Below, piece after piece: positions 8,800-17,753 of a stretch of DNA of 64,000 nt; position 1 is the stretch's first letter; each line of letters starts with the position of its first letter. The notes under the pieces are model-generated. The model saw nothing but the letters and a program-made list of their open reading frames with translations, was not told the DNA's origin and searched no databases. The stretch is from assembly GCF_003946865.1 (NCBI RefSeq), contig NZ_QXTH01000016.1, positions 1 to 64,000 of the forward strand, in the 5' to 3' direction. The DNA is from Antribacter gilvus. GTDB taxonomy: Bacteria > Actinomycetota > Actinomycetes > Actinomycetales > Cellulomonadaceae. The position numbers and the translations under genes are program-made.

Positions 8800-9867
8800 T
8801 CAACGTGTGGCGCAGGTGGCCGTGGTGGGTGGGGTTCCGCTGCCGATGAAGCCGGCGGTGGTGCTGGCTCCGGCGCTGAGGGTGCCGTTCCAGGTGGCGT
8901 TGGTCAGGGTGGTGCCGGAGAGGGTGGCGCTCCAGGCTTGGGTGATGGTGGCGCCGGTGAGGTTGGCGGACCAGCCGGTGATGGCTGTGGTGCCTGCCTT
9001 GACGACGAGCTCGGCCTGGTAGCCGCCGCTCCAGGAGTTGACGACGCGGACGGTGGCGGTGCAGGCGCCGCCGGTGGGCGGCGGGCTGACGGGCGGCGGG
9101 CTGACGGGCGGCGGGCTGACGGGCGGCGGCGTCGTCGGCGGGACCGACGGCGACGGGGTGCCCGAGCCGGGCCACGGTCCGAGGTTGCCCCCACCGATGT
9201 TGATGTCCGAACAGAGGAAGTACACCTGGTCGGCGTGCGACGCCTTCCAGACCGTGTACAGCACGGCGCGGCCCGAGCGGCCGGGCAGCGAGACGTCGGT
9301 GACGTACGGCGACGTGGTCGGGTAGCGCCCGGTCTCCTTGACCAGGTCGAGGTTCTCCCAGCCGAGCGCCTGACGGGTCGGGTCGAACCCGGCCTTCGAG
9401 ACGTAGATCCGCAGGAAGTCGGCGCCGTGGTTGGCGCCGTCGGTGAGCGTGAGCCGGAAGTTGTTCGGCACGCCCTTGGCGACCCAGGCACCCGGGTTGT
9501 CGAGGGCGTTGTAGCGGCCGTTCTCGGCACGGCCGCCGGAGCAGAGCGTGCCGCTCGGGATGCCGGCCTGGTAGTTGCCGGCCAGGCCCTCGCGGTACAG
9601 GCCGTTCCAGTTCCACATGGCGTTGGTGTTGGCCTGCCACGCCTGGTAGCACATCGGGTCGGCCGTGGCCATGCCGGGGTTCTGGAAGTCGCCGCCCCAG
9701 CGGTCCCAGCAGCCGTAGTTGCGCGACGGCGGGTCGGTGACGGACCCGTGCGCCGCGGCCTCCGGGGCGGTGGCTGCCTGGATCGCCACGACCCCCAGCG
9801 ACAGGGTCATGGCGAGGGCGGTCAGTGCGACCGCGGTCCTCGTGCGAACGGATTTCACGACGGACAT
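8800..9867 (-). CDS. Secreted AA10 lytic polysaccharide monooxygenase with CBM2
   Basis: 355 residues with a strong AAGGAGGAGC ribosome site. The signal peptide ends at AAA before His40, which becomes the N-terminal residue that with His147 (in GANHGADFL) forms the copper histidine brace. The catalytic domain (40-225) closely follows Streptomyces ScLPMO10B in memory: SRNYGCWDRWGGDFQNP, YQAWQANTNAMWNWNGLY and YFLCSD. A repeated Pro/Ser linker (SPPPV three times) leads to a C-terminal CBM2 (about 268-355) with the exposed Trp of NSWSGGYQ. Expected role: oxidative cleavage of crystalline cellulose outside the cell. A 20-bp palindrome lies 63 bp upstream. Confidence 0.93.
   Translation of the reverse strand: MSVVKSVRTRTAVALTALAMTLSLGVVAIQAATAPEAAAHGSVTDPPSRNYGCWDRWGGDFQNPGMATADPMCYQAWQANTNAMWNWNGLYREGLAGNYQAGIPSGTLCSGGRAENGRYNALDNPGAWVAKGVPNNFRLTLTDGANHGADFLRIYVSKAGFDPTRQALGWENLDLVKETGRYPTTSPYVTDVSLPGRSGRAVLYTVWKASHADQVYFLCSDINIGGGNLGPWPGSGTPSPSVPPTTPPPVSPPPVSPPPVSPPPTGGACTATVRVVNSWSGGYQAELVVKAGTTAITGWSANLTGATITQAWSATLSGTTLTNATWNGTLSAGASTTAGFIGSGTPPTTATCATR
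9076..9124 (-). repeat. 15-bp tandem repeats encoding the LPMO Pro/Ser linker
   Basis: Three near-identical 15-bp units (CTGACGGGCGGCGGG) encode the repeated SPPPV linker between catalytic domain and CBM2. Such units can gain or lose copies by slippage without breaking the frame. Confidence 0.7.
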
Positions 9868-9929
9868 GGATGCTCCTCCTTGAGCTCGACGGTGCCGTCA
9901 CCATGCATGCCACCGCGCTCGTTGGCGAG

Positions 9930-9949
9930 GAGGTGAAGCGTTTCACCTC
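9930..9949. promoter_or_regulatory. LacI-type operator candidate for the LPMO gene
   Basis: GAGGTGAAGCGTTTCACCTC is a 20-bp inverted repeat with a single mismatched pair. It sits 63 bp upstream of the LPMO start, in the spacer shared with the divergent pilus locus. The GAARCGYTTC core is typical of LacI-family operators. A second perfect 8-bp hairpin (9952-9969) follows directly. Confidence 0.6.
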
Positions 9950-10120
9950 GTGGGGGCTCTCGAGCCCCCGGGCTTTGCCCTCCGGGTGACCAGACCCACA
10001 CCGGAGCCGCTTGTGAAAACATGCACAAGGATGGATCCTGGGGGTGTTGGACATCCGGCCGAGGCTGGACCGAACGTAACGATCGCCTCGAGCACAAGAG
10101 GCGAGCGAAGGGATGGGGCG

Positions 10121-13100
10121 ATGTACGGGCTGGCGGGCGGACGCTCGGAGCGTGAGGTCAGACCTCATGTACGGCGTGTGACCTCGCCCCTGCGCCGCCT
10201 CGCGGCGGCCTTGGCGACGGCCGCGCTCGCCCTGAGCGGCGCCGTCGTCTCGACCTCGTGGACCGCACCGCTGGCCGTCGCCGAGCAGGCGCCCGTCTGC
10301 CCGCCCGCGGGTGACGTCCCGCCGTGGACCACCCTGCCCGACGACGGCCCCCTCTACACCGACAACGCCGTCTCGATGTGGGCCGGCGGGGACTTCACGG
10401 TGACCGGCGCGACCGCCGAGTCCGAGGGCGTCACCGTCGTGATGGGCGACGCGACGATGTCCAAGACCGTGGCGAACGACGGGTGGTACGGCTTCAACTT
10501 CGGCGTCGTCGGCGTCGGCTCGCAGATCGCCCCGGAGCCCATGTCCGTCATGCTCACGGTGGGCGGTGACCTGACCGTCAAGCCTGGCTACTCGATCACG
10601 GTGGGCTACCTGATCGGCGGCGGCGTCGCCGTCGTCGGCAACACCTCAGGCACCGTCGACACGCACGGCGGCCCGGTCCTCACCCAGGAGGCCGCAGCAG
10701 AGCACCTCGCCCAGTACCAGCACTTCGGGGCCAAGGTGAACGCCCTCTCGTCGGCCCTCGACGCGCTGCCCGCCAACGGGACGGCCACCTTGGAGACCCG
10801 CGGCGGCGAGACCGCCCTGGTGCTCACGGCCGGCACGCCCGACGCCGCCGGGCGCCAGGTGTTCACCGTCCCCGGGGCCGACTTCGCCGCCGCGACGCGG
10901 GTCGACTTCGACAGCCTGCCCGTCAACGCGGACGGCTCCTACCCGACGGTCGTCGTCAACGTCACCGGCGGTCCGGTCGCCGCCGTGAACAACAGCACCT
11001 ACGTCAACGGCACGATGGTTGCCGGGGACGGCTACGCGGGCCCGGAGCTGGGCAACGTGTCGACCGCCATCATGTGGAACTTCCCCGACGCGGGCTCGGT
11101 CAACCTCGCCAGCACCCAGGACGGCGTCAACTTCCTCGGCAGCATCCTGGTGCCCCACGGCAGCATGGTCACCGACGTGATCAGCACGAACGGGCGCCTC
11201 TACGTCGGCGGCAGCTACACCATGGGCGACTCGATGCCCAATATTGCGGCGCACGCCGAGCACCACAACTACCCGTGGACCGGCGCGTCGGCCAGCGGGT
11301 GCGACGACAACACCGTCACGCCGGTCTCTGGCGAGGTGTACCTCACCAAGCACCTGACGCCGGGCTCGTTCGTGGACGACCTGCTCGCACAGACGCCCGG
11401 CGCCGTCGTCGCCAGGGGCGAGCTGGTCTGCACCGACACCGACGGCACCGTGCTCTTCAGCCGCGAGTGGACCCTCGTCCCCGGTCGCACCGTCTACTTC
11501 GACGGCATCCCGTTCGGGGCCACGTGCACGGTCACCGAGCAACCAGGCCTCTACCTCACGGACGGCAGCCCGCTCGACACCCAAGGCTTCACCTGGGCGC
11601 AGCCCACCATCACCGTGGGCGGTCAGGCCACCTCGACCTTCACCGTCACCGACTCCGCGCCGGAGGTCGAGGTCGACGTCACCAACACGCTCCTGGGCTC
11701 CTTCGACCTCACCAAGCAGGTGGTCGGGACCACCACGGACGCGCAGTTCGGCTTCACCTGGACGGCCACGGGGCCCGACGGCGCAGCCGCCACCGGCTAC
11801 CAGGTGCCCGCCGCCGGTGGCCCTGCCGTCCCGGTGACCGACGCGTCGACGGGAACCGTCACGGTCGGCGCGGGCGGCACGGTGAGCCCGGTGGTCGGCG
11901 GCAGCCCCGTGCTCTTCCCGACCGGCACCACGGTGACCGTCGAGGAGACCGCGCTGCCCGAGCCCGGTGCGGGGAGCGAGTGGGCGCCGTCGCTCAGTCC
12001 GGACACCGTCACGGTGGGCGGGCACGACCCGACCGTCTCGTTCACCGCCGTGAACACCCTCCAGCAGAAGCCCGCCCGCTTCGCCGTGACCAAGACCGTG
12101 ACCGGCGACGGCGCGGACCTGGTGGACCCCGACGCCACGTACACGTTCGAGTACTCCGTGGATGGCGCGCCCGCCGCCGAGCCGATCGTCGTCCGCGCGG
12201 GGGAGACGGTCCTGAGCCCCGACCTGCCCGAGGGCGCTGTGATCACCATCGCGGAGAAGGACGTGCCCCAGTTCACGGGCGTGGAGTGGGCCGACCCCCA
12301 GCTCGAGGGCACCTTCACCGTGCACAGCGGCGCGCAGTCGCCCTACGCGCTGCCCGTGGTCAACACCGCCGTGCCCGTGGACCGCACGTTCCGGATCTAC
12401 AAGGACGTGACCGGCGCAGCCGCCGGGTCCGTGCCGGGCGGCACCGAGCTCACGGTGGACTACTCCGTGAACGGCGGCGAGCAGACCGGCACGCTCACGC
12501 TCACGGCTGACGGGACCGTCGTCGACGGGCCCACGCTGAAGTACGGCGACACCGTCACCTTCAGCGAGGCCACGCCGCCCGCCGTCGACGGGGTGGTGTG
12601 GGGGAGCGCCACCTTCTCCGTGGACGGGACGGTGCTCGACGACGCGACGATCACCCTGGACTCGCCGGACGACGTCCCGGTGGCCGTCACACTGACCAAC
12701 CAGGCCAAGCTGCCGGGCGTGGGCTTCGTGATCCACAAGAAGCTCGCCGGCGCCGCCGACCAGCTCGACCCCGGCGCGGTCTTCGGGGTGCGCTACCGCA
12801 TCAACGACTCGTGGGACCAGCACCTCCTCCTGCTCCGCGCCGACGGCACCGTCATCAACGGACCGAGCGGGCTGCAGGCGGGCGACAGGGTCGTCTTCAC
12901 CGAGTCCATCACGCCTTGGGGCGACCCCAGGCCGCCCGCCGCGCCCGGCGGAGGGTTCTGGGACCAGCACCCCGTGCTGACCGCAGACGGATCTCCCGTC
13001 GTCGTGGACGACTCGGGCCAGTGGACCGTCACTCTCGGCGCGGACACCGTGGTCGAGGTCGAGCTGACGAACGCCCTGCTCGCCGCTCCGGCGTTCACCG

Positions 13101-14215
13101 TCGCCAAGCAGGTCACCGGTGAAGCCGCCGGACAGGTCCCGGCGGACACGGTGTTCGTCGTCGGCTGGGAGGTCACCTCCGGGCCGAACGCCGGGATGAA
13201 CGGCAGCCTGGCCCTGCCCGCGGACGGTACGCCCGTGCCTGGCCCGGCACTGACCAAGGGCGACGTGCTCCACTTCACCACCGAGTCGGCCCCCGACCTG
13301 CCCGGAGTCACCTGGGGCACGCCGACCCTGCCGCCGGACCAGACCTGGGGCGAGTGGGACGGCTACGCCCGTGTCCTGACGGTCACGAACGTCGCCGAGC
13401 TGCCCGCGACCGGCACCTTCCAGGTGAACAAGCAGGTGGGCGGCGACCTGGCGGGTTCCGTGCCGCAGGGCACCGACTTCACGGTGGACTACACCGTCGA
13501 CGGCGTCCCGCAGCCGCCCCTGACCGTCCCGTCCGGCGGGCTCGTGACCTCCCCGGAGATCCCCGTCGGCGCCGAGGTGGTGGTCACCGAGACCACGTTC
13601 CCGGAGATCGCGGGCGTCACCTGGGGCGAGCCACAGATCGCGAACGGCACGTTCACGATCGCAGAGGACGCCCAGGTCACCGTGACCGTGACCAACGAGG
13701 CCGACGCGGCTCCGGCCGCGGACATCTACCTCCAGAAGCTCGGCCAGGCCGTGGGCGGCGACCCCGTCCCGCTCGACGGCGCGGAGTTCCAGCTCCTCGC
13801 CGACGAGGGCGGCACGCCCGGCACCGTGCTCGGCGACCTGCCCGTCACCCCGGTGACCGGCGAGACCGGCCGCTACGTCGTGACGGCCATCCCGGCCGGC
13901 ACCTACTGGCTCCAGGAGATCAAGGCCCCCAGCGGGTACGACCTGCTGCCCGAGCCGGTCCAGTTCCTCGTCGGCTCCGACGGGTCCGTGAACGTCGCTC
14001 TCCCCGAGCGGCACCCGCAGGTCACCGCCACGTCCGCCGACGGTGGTGCGATCGACGACACGCTCCAGGTCGTCGACCGCCCGGTGCTCACGCTGCCCTT
14101 CACGGGCGGCCCGGGTGCCACCCTCAGCGCGCTCGGCCTGGCGACGCTCGGCGCCGCCGTTCTCGCCGCAGCGCTGGCCCTGCGTCGTCGACGCAGCGTG
14201 CCGCGCCGTCACTGA
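10121..14215 (+). CDS. Large LPXTG-anchored surface adhesin: choice-of-anchor A domain, seven DUF5979-like repeats, SpaA-type domain
   Basis: 1364 residues from ATG 10121 (AAGGGATGGGG before it). A twin-hydrophobic signal peptide ends near AVAEQA. Residues about 60-390 resemble the choice-of-anchor A domain (YTDNAVSMWAGGDFTVTG, WNFPDAGSVNLA). Then come seven repeats of about 100 residues starting near 404, 525, 652, 755, 866, 989 and 1097. Each opens with a beta strand ending in Lys (LTKHL, LTKQV, VTKTV, IYKDV, IHKKL, VAKQV, VNKQV), a pattern suited to internal isopeptide bonds. A prealbumin-like SpaA domain (about 1200-1290, LQEIKAPSGYDLLPEP) precedes the sorting signal LPFTG, a hydrophobic helix and RRRR. 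Probably the pilus tip or ancillary adhesin; it is upstream of the pilin and sortase. Confidence 0.88.
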   Translation: MYGLAGGRSEREVRPHVRRVTSPLRRLAAALATAALALSGAVVSTSWTAPLAVAEQAPVCPPAGDVPPWTTLPDDGPLYTDNAVSMWAGGDFTVTGATAESEGVTVVMGDATMSKTVANDGWYGFNFGVVGVGSQIAPEPMSVMLTVGGDLTVKPGYSITVGYLIGGGVAVVGNTSGTVDTHGGPVLTQEAAAEHLAQYQHFGAKVNALSSALDALPANGTATLETRGGETALVLTAGTPDAAGRQVFTVPGADFAAATRVDFDSLPVNADGSYPTVVVNVTGGPVAAVNNSTYVNGTMVAGDGYAGPELGNVSTAIMWNFPDAGSVNLASTQDGVNFLGSILVPHGSMVTDVISTNGRLYVGGSYTMGDSMPNIAAHAEHHNYPWTGASASGCDDNTVTPVSGEVYLTKHLTPGSFVDDLLAQTPGAVVARGELVCTDTDGTVLFSREWTLVPGRTVYFDGIPFGATCTVTEQPGLYLTDGSPLDTQGFTWAQPTITVGGQATSTFTVTDSAPEVEVDVTNTLLGSFDLTKQVVGTTTDAQFGFTWTATGPDGAAATGYQVPAAGGPAVPVTDASTGTVTVGAGGTVSPVVGGSPVLFPTGTTVTVEETALPEPGAGSEWAPSLSPDTVTVGGHDPTVSFTAVNTLQQKPARFAVTKTVTGDGADLVDPDATYTFEYSVDGAPAAEPIVVRAGETVLSPDLPEGAVITIAEKDVPQFTGVEWADPQLEGTFTVHSGAQSPYALPVVNTAVPVDRTFRIYKDVTGAAAGSVPGGTELTVDYSVNGGEQTGTLTLTADGTVVDGPTLKYGDTVTFSEATPPAVDGVVWGSATFSVDGTVLDDATITLDSPDDVPVAVTLTNQAKLPGVGFVIHKKLAGAADQLDPGAVFGVRYRINDSWDQHLLLLRADGTVINGPSGLQAGDRVVFTESITPWGDPRPPAAPGGGFWDQHPVLTADGSPVVVDDSGQWTVTLGADTVVEVELTNALLAAPAFTVAKQVTGEAAGQVPADTVFVVGWEVTSGPNAGMNGSLALPADGTPVPGPALTKGDVLHFTTESAPDLPGVTWGTPTLPPDQTWGEWDGYARVLTVTNVAELPATGTFQVNKQVGGDLAGSVPQGTDFTVDYTVDGVPQPPLTVPSGGLVTSPEIPVGAEVVVTETTFPEIAGVTWGEPQIANGTFTIAEDAQVTVTVTNEADAAPAADIYLQKLGQAVGGDPVPLDGAEFQLLADEGGTPGTVLGDLPVTPVTGETGRYVVTAIPAGTYWLQEIKAPSGYDLLPEPVQFLVGSDGSVNVALPERHPQVTATSADGGAIDDTLQVVDRPVLTLPFTGGPGATLSALGLATLGAAVLAAALALRRRRSVPRRH

Positions 14216-14401
14216 GCCGGGCTTCCCTCGCCCTGTGCCGGACGGCGCCCGCGCCGCCGACCGCCGTCGCCCCGCCGACGGCAACGTCCCCCTCTGTAGC
14301 CGACGGCCTTCCCCGGCGCGCCCTGCGCCCGGCGGTGGCGGCGGTCGGTGGCGCCCTTCACGACCAAGCCCGGGTACGCCGGGCCCCGCAAGAAGAGAGA
14401 A

Positions 14402-15901
14402 ATGGAAAGAACAATGCGCACCATCGGAACGAACCGGCGTACCGGGGCGGGAGTCATGGCCGTGCTGGCCGCCTCCGCCCTCGCGCTCGGGTTCGGTATC
14501 CCGGCGGCCTCGGCCGCCAACGTGGCCCTGCCCGACGGCGACGAGACCGGCGAGCTCGTGATCACGAAGCACGAGAGCCCCGCCGGAACCGCGGCAACCG
14601 GCCTCCCGCAGGAAATCAACACCGAGACCAACCCCACGATCGACGGCGTCACGTTCAAGGTCCAGCAGGTCACCGCATGGAACGACACCCCGATCGACCT
14701 CACGACGAACGAGGGCTGGGCGCTCGCGTCGACCGTCGACATTCAGGACATGGACAACGCGACCCTCTCCGAGGGCACCACGAAGGTCACTGGTGCAGAC
14801 ACCGAGGCGGACGGCGTGGCGACGTTCGGCGACCTGCCGCTCGGCCTGTACTACGTGACCGAGGTCGACGCCCCCGCCGGTGTCCTGCCCGGCATCCCGT
14901 TCCTGGTCACCATCCCGATGACCAACCCCGACACGGAGAAGCTCAACGAGTGGATGTACACCGTGTACGTCTACCCGAAGAACGACACGGCGGGCGTCAC
15001 CAAGTCGGTCGACGACTCCACGGCGACCTACAAGGGCCAGCCCGTCTCCTGGACCGTCCTCGGTGACATCCCGACGTACAAGGACGTGAACGGCGACGGC
15101 GAACTCGACGACCCCGGGGAGTCCCTGGCGGCCTACAAGATCACCGACCAGCTGGACAGCGCGCTCACCTATCAGTCGGCGACGGTCTCGATCACCACGA
15201 GCGAGGCGCTCACTGCGGACGACTACACCCTGTCGCACGCCGCGGGCCTCGTCACGGTCGAGTTCAAGCCCAGCGGCGTGGCGAAGCTCTCGGCAGCGAA
15301 GGCCGCGAACGCCGCAGCCCAGGTCTCCGTCGTGATCGTCACCACGGTGAACGACGCCGTCGGTCAGATCCCGAACGAGGCAGGTCTCTGGCTCAACGGC
15401 AGCGAGACCGCTGTCGAGTCGAACGTGGTCTCCACCTACTGGGGCGGCGTCCTGGTCGAGAAGGTCGACGCGGCGCTGAGCACCACGAAGCTGGCGGGCG
15501 CTCAGTTCCAGGTGTTCGCGTCCGAGGCGGACGCCGACGCGCAGGCCAACCCGATCACGATCAGCGGTGCCAGCACGTTCACCACCGGTTCGAACGGCCA
15601 GATCGCCATCGACGGCCTGCAGTACGACGCCGACGGCACCGACTACTGGCTGGTCGAGGTCAAGGCCCCCACGGGCTACGAGCTGCTTGCCGAGCCGATC
15701 AAGGTCACGGTCGACGGCCCGTCGACCGGCGACGCCGCCACGGACGTGGCTGTCGTCGAGAACGTCGAGCACAACGCCGGGTTCACCCTGCCCCTCACCG
15801 GTGGTTCGGGTACGGCCCTGCTGACCGGCGCGGGCGTCGTCGTCCTGGCCGCGGCCATGGTCCTCGTGGCCCGGTCGCGTCGCCAGACCGACGAGGTCTG
15901 A
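14402..15901 (+). CDS. SpaH/EbpB-type LPXTG major pilin subunit
   Basis: About 499 residues. I choose ATG 14402 (AGAAGAGAGAA before it); ATG 14414, with its own GGAAAG, is equally possible. The signal peptide ends at ASA near residue 37. The pilin motif is WMYTVYVYPKN, whose Lys would be the acceptor in sortase polymerisation. An E-box is present in YWLVEVKAPTGYELLAEP. Lysines opening the domains (LVITKHE, GVTKSVDD, VEKVDA) are isopeptide candidates. The end is LPLTGG, a hydrophobic helix and RSRR. It is therefore the backbone of a covalent Gram-positive pilus, polymerised by the class C sortase domain encoded next. Confidence 0.93.
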   Translation: MERTMRTIGTNRRTGAGVMAVLAASALALGFGIPAASAANVALPDGDETGELVITKHESPAGTAATGLPQEINTETNPTIDGVTFKVQQVTAWNDTPIDLTTNEGWALASTVDIQDMDNATLSEGTTKVTGADTEADGVATFGDLPLGLYYVTEVDAPAGVLPGIPFLVTIPMTNPDTEKLNEWMYTVYVYPKNDTAGVTKSVDDSTATYKGQPVSWTVLGDIPTYKDVNGDGELDDPGESLAAYKITDQLDSALTYQSATVSITTSEALTADDYTLSHAAGLVTVEFKPSGVAKLSAAKAANAAAQVSVVIVTTVNDAVGQIPNEAGLWLNGSETAVESNVVSTYWGGVLVEKVDAALSTTKLAGAQFQVFASEADADAQANPITISGASTFTTGSNGQIAIDGLQYDADGTDYWLVEVKAPTGYELLAEPIKVTVDGPSTGDAATDVAVVENVEHNAGFTLPLTGGSGTALLTGAGVVVLAAAMVLVARSRRQTDEV

Positions 15902-15915
15902 CGCACGCACCACAC

Positions 15916-15947
15916 CCGGGGCGCGGGCCGCAGGGCCCGCGCCCCGG
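15916..15947 (+). terminator. Strong hairpin between pilin and sortase genes
   Basis: Arms 15916-15929 and 15934-15947 form a perfect 14-bp GC stem with a 4-nt loop, 14 bp after the pilin stop and 37 bp before the sortase start. It may be a partial terminator or an mRNA 3'-end stabiliser that leaves the pilin message much more abundant than the sortase message. Confidence 0.65.
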
Positions 15948-15984
15948 CACGCACCGTCCGAGCCCGAGCACGGGAGGAAGCACC

Positions 15985-17622
15985 ATGAACCGGCAGACCG
16001 TCGCCGTCATGGTCCTCGCCGCGCTCGGGCTCGGCCTGCTCCTCTACCCCACGGCGGCCAACTGGTTCGCCGTGCGCGACCAGGCCTCCGAGCTCACGGG
16101 CTACGCCCACGCCGTCGACGCGATGCCCTCGGCGGAGCAGGACGCCATGCTCGCCTCCGCCGAGGCCTACAACGAGCGCCTCGCCCAGGGCCGCACCGGC
16201 TCCGGCACCACCCCGGACGCCGAGTACCAGGGCGAGCTCGCCCCCCAGCCGGGCGACGTCATGGCCCAGCTCACCGTCCCGGACCTCGGGGTCACGCTGC
16301 CCGTCTACCACGGCACGGGGGAGGACTCGCTGAGCCGCGGAGTCGGCCACCTGTTCGGCTCCGCGCTGCCGGTGGGCGGCGTCGGGAACCACCCGGTGCT
16401 CTCGGCGCACTCCGGCCTGGTGGACGCGGAGCTCTTCACTCACCTCGAGGACCTCGAGATCGGCGACCACTTCAGCATCGACGTGGTGGGCCGGACGATC
16501 ACCTACGAGGTGGACCAGATCACCGTCGTCGAGCCGGGCGACACCACCACCATGCAGCCGGAGGCCGACCGCGACCTCGTCACCCTGCTCACCTGCACCC
16601 CGACGGGCATCAACTCCCACCGCCTCGCCGTGCGGGGCGTCCGGCTCGACCCCGTGCCCGCCGCCGACGCCGAGGCCGTCATCGCCGGGCGCGACGGCGA
16701 GGCCGGCTTCCCGTGGTGGGCCGTCGCCTTCGTCGGCGGGGTCACGCTCGCGGGGGTCGGTGGCAACCGGCTCAGCCGGCCGCGCAAGGCGTCGCGGACG
16801 GCGGCGGACCAGGCCTCGGCAGCGCAGACCCCCGAGGGCCGGGCCCCCGCGAACCAGCACCCGAAGGAGACGCCCCCCGTGCGCACGCGCCGTCGTCGGC
16901 CCGACCCTGTCAAGATCGTCGCCCTCGTGGTCCTCCTCGGCGGCCTCGCCGTCGCGGGCGGCTGGACCTGGCACAACGTCGGCACCACCTGGATGGCCGA
17001 CCGCCAGGAGGCCGGCGACCTCGCCGCCTTCAGCGAGGCGCACCCGCTGCCCGCAGCCGCCGGGACGCTCCGGACCGACCTCGACGCCGCGCCGGTCCCC
17101 ACCGACCTGTCCGGGACCTGGGGGACCCTCTGGGTCCCGTCGTGGGCGGGCACCACCGGCGCTCGCGGCGAGCTGATGGACGCCCGCACCCCCATCAAGG
17201 AGGGGGTGACGGAGGCCGTGCTGAACACCGGCGCGGCGGGCCGGTTCACCCAGTCGGACCGGCCCGGGCAGGTGGGCAACACGGCCCTGGCCGGGCACCG
17301 GCGCACCCACGGCGACAACTTCCTGCACGTGGACGCCCTCGTGGCGGGGGACACCGTCGTGGTCGAGACCGCCGACGCCTGGTACGTCTACGAGGTGACT
17401 GGCCCGGCCGGGCTGGTCGAGCCCCAGCAGGGCGCCGAGGTCGTGGCTGACGCGCCGTCGGGGCTCGCCCCGGGCGGGCGCTACCTCACGCTCGTCTCGT
17501 GCCACTCCGTGACCGACGGCGCGTGGGGCAACGACCACCGGATCGTGGTGCACGCGTCGCTGGTGGGCTGGCTGGAGCACGACGCGGGAGTACCGCCGGA
17601 GCTCGCGGGCGCGCTCGGTTGA
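15985..17622 (+). CDS. Class C sortase fused to a class E sortase (pilus assembly and anchoring)
   Basis: 545 residues, ATG 15985 after GGGAGGAAG. Residues 1-262 are a class C sortase: N-terminal membrane helix, catalytic His142 (LSAHSGL), Cys204 (TLLTCTPTGIN), Arg213 (SHRL) and the C-terminal membrane helix WWAVAFVGGVTLAGVGG. A basic and Pro-rich linker (about 263-308) follows, then another membrane helix (VALVVLLGGLAVAGG) and a class E sortase: His438 (LAGHRR), Cys506 (TLVSCHS) and Arg519 (NDHRI). No stop separates the halves. The first half should polymerise the pilin; the second could attach pili to peptidoglycan. An AAGGAG at 16864-16869 followed by an in-frame GTG at 16879 could also yield the class E enzyme (247 residues) on its own. 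Confidence 0.9.
   Translation: MNRQTVAVMVLAALGLGLLLYPTAANWFAVRDQASELTGYAHAVDAMPSAEQDAMLASAEAYNERLAQGRTGSGTTPDAEYQGELAPQPGDVMAQLTVPDLGVTLPVYHGTGEDSLSRGVGHLFGSALPVGGVGNHPVLSAHSGLVDAELFTHLEDLEIGDHFSIDVVGRTITYEVDQITVVEPGDTTTMQPEADRDLVTLLTCTPTGINSHRLAVRGVRLDPVPAADAEAVIAGRDGEAGFPWWAVAFVGGVTLAGVGGNRLSRPRKASRTAADQASAAQTPEGRAPANQHPKETPPVRTRRRRPDPVKIVALVVLLGGLAVAGGWTWHNVGTTWMADRQEAGDLAAFSEAHPLPAAAGTLRTDLDAAPVPTDLSGTWGTLWVPSWAGTTGARGELMDARTPIKEGVTEAVLNTGAAGRFTQSDRPGQVGNTALAGHRRTHGDNFLHVDALVAGDTVVVETADAWYVYEVTGPAGLVEPQQGAEVVADAPSGLAPGGRYLTLVSCHSVTDGAWGNDHRIVVHASLVGWLEHDAGVPPELAGALG
16864..16881 (+). promoter_or_regulatory. Internal ribosome binding site and GTG start for a free class E sortase
   Basis: AAGGAG (16864-16869) is followed after 9 nt by GTG 16879-16881, in frame with the fusion (codon 299), exactly where a stand-alone class E sortase would begin (VRTRRRRPDPVKIVALVVLL, a basic stretch then a membrane anchor). 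Confidence 0.5.
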
Positions 17623-17753
17623 GGCGCCGCCGGCCTCGGCGGAGCCGGCCTCGGCGAGCTGCGCGGCGCGTCGTCCCCGCGAGTTTCGCCCGTTGTGTGA
17701 ACAGTGGCGGAACTCTGGCGGGCCGCAGTCACACGCGCCGCAAATTGCCCCTA

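Noticed and set aside
14240-14345. Long-range inverted repeat between adhesin and pilin genes
   Set aside because: Arms such as CCGACCGCCG and CGGCGGTCGG are about 90 nt apart in extremely GC-rich sequence, where chance pairing is common.
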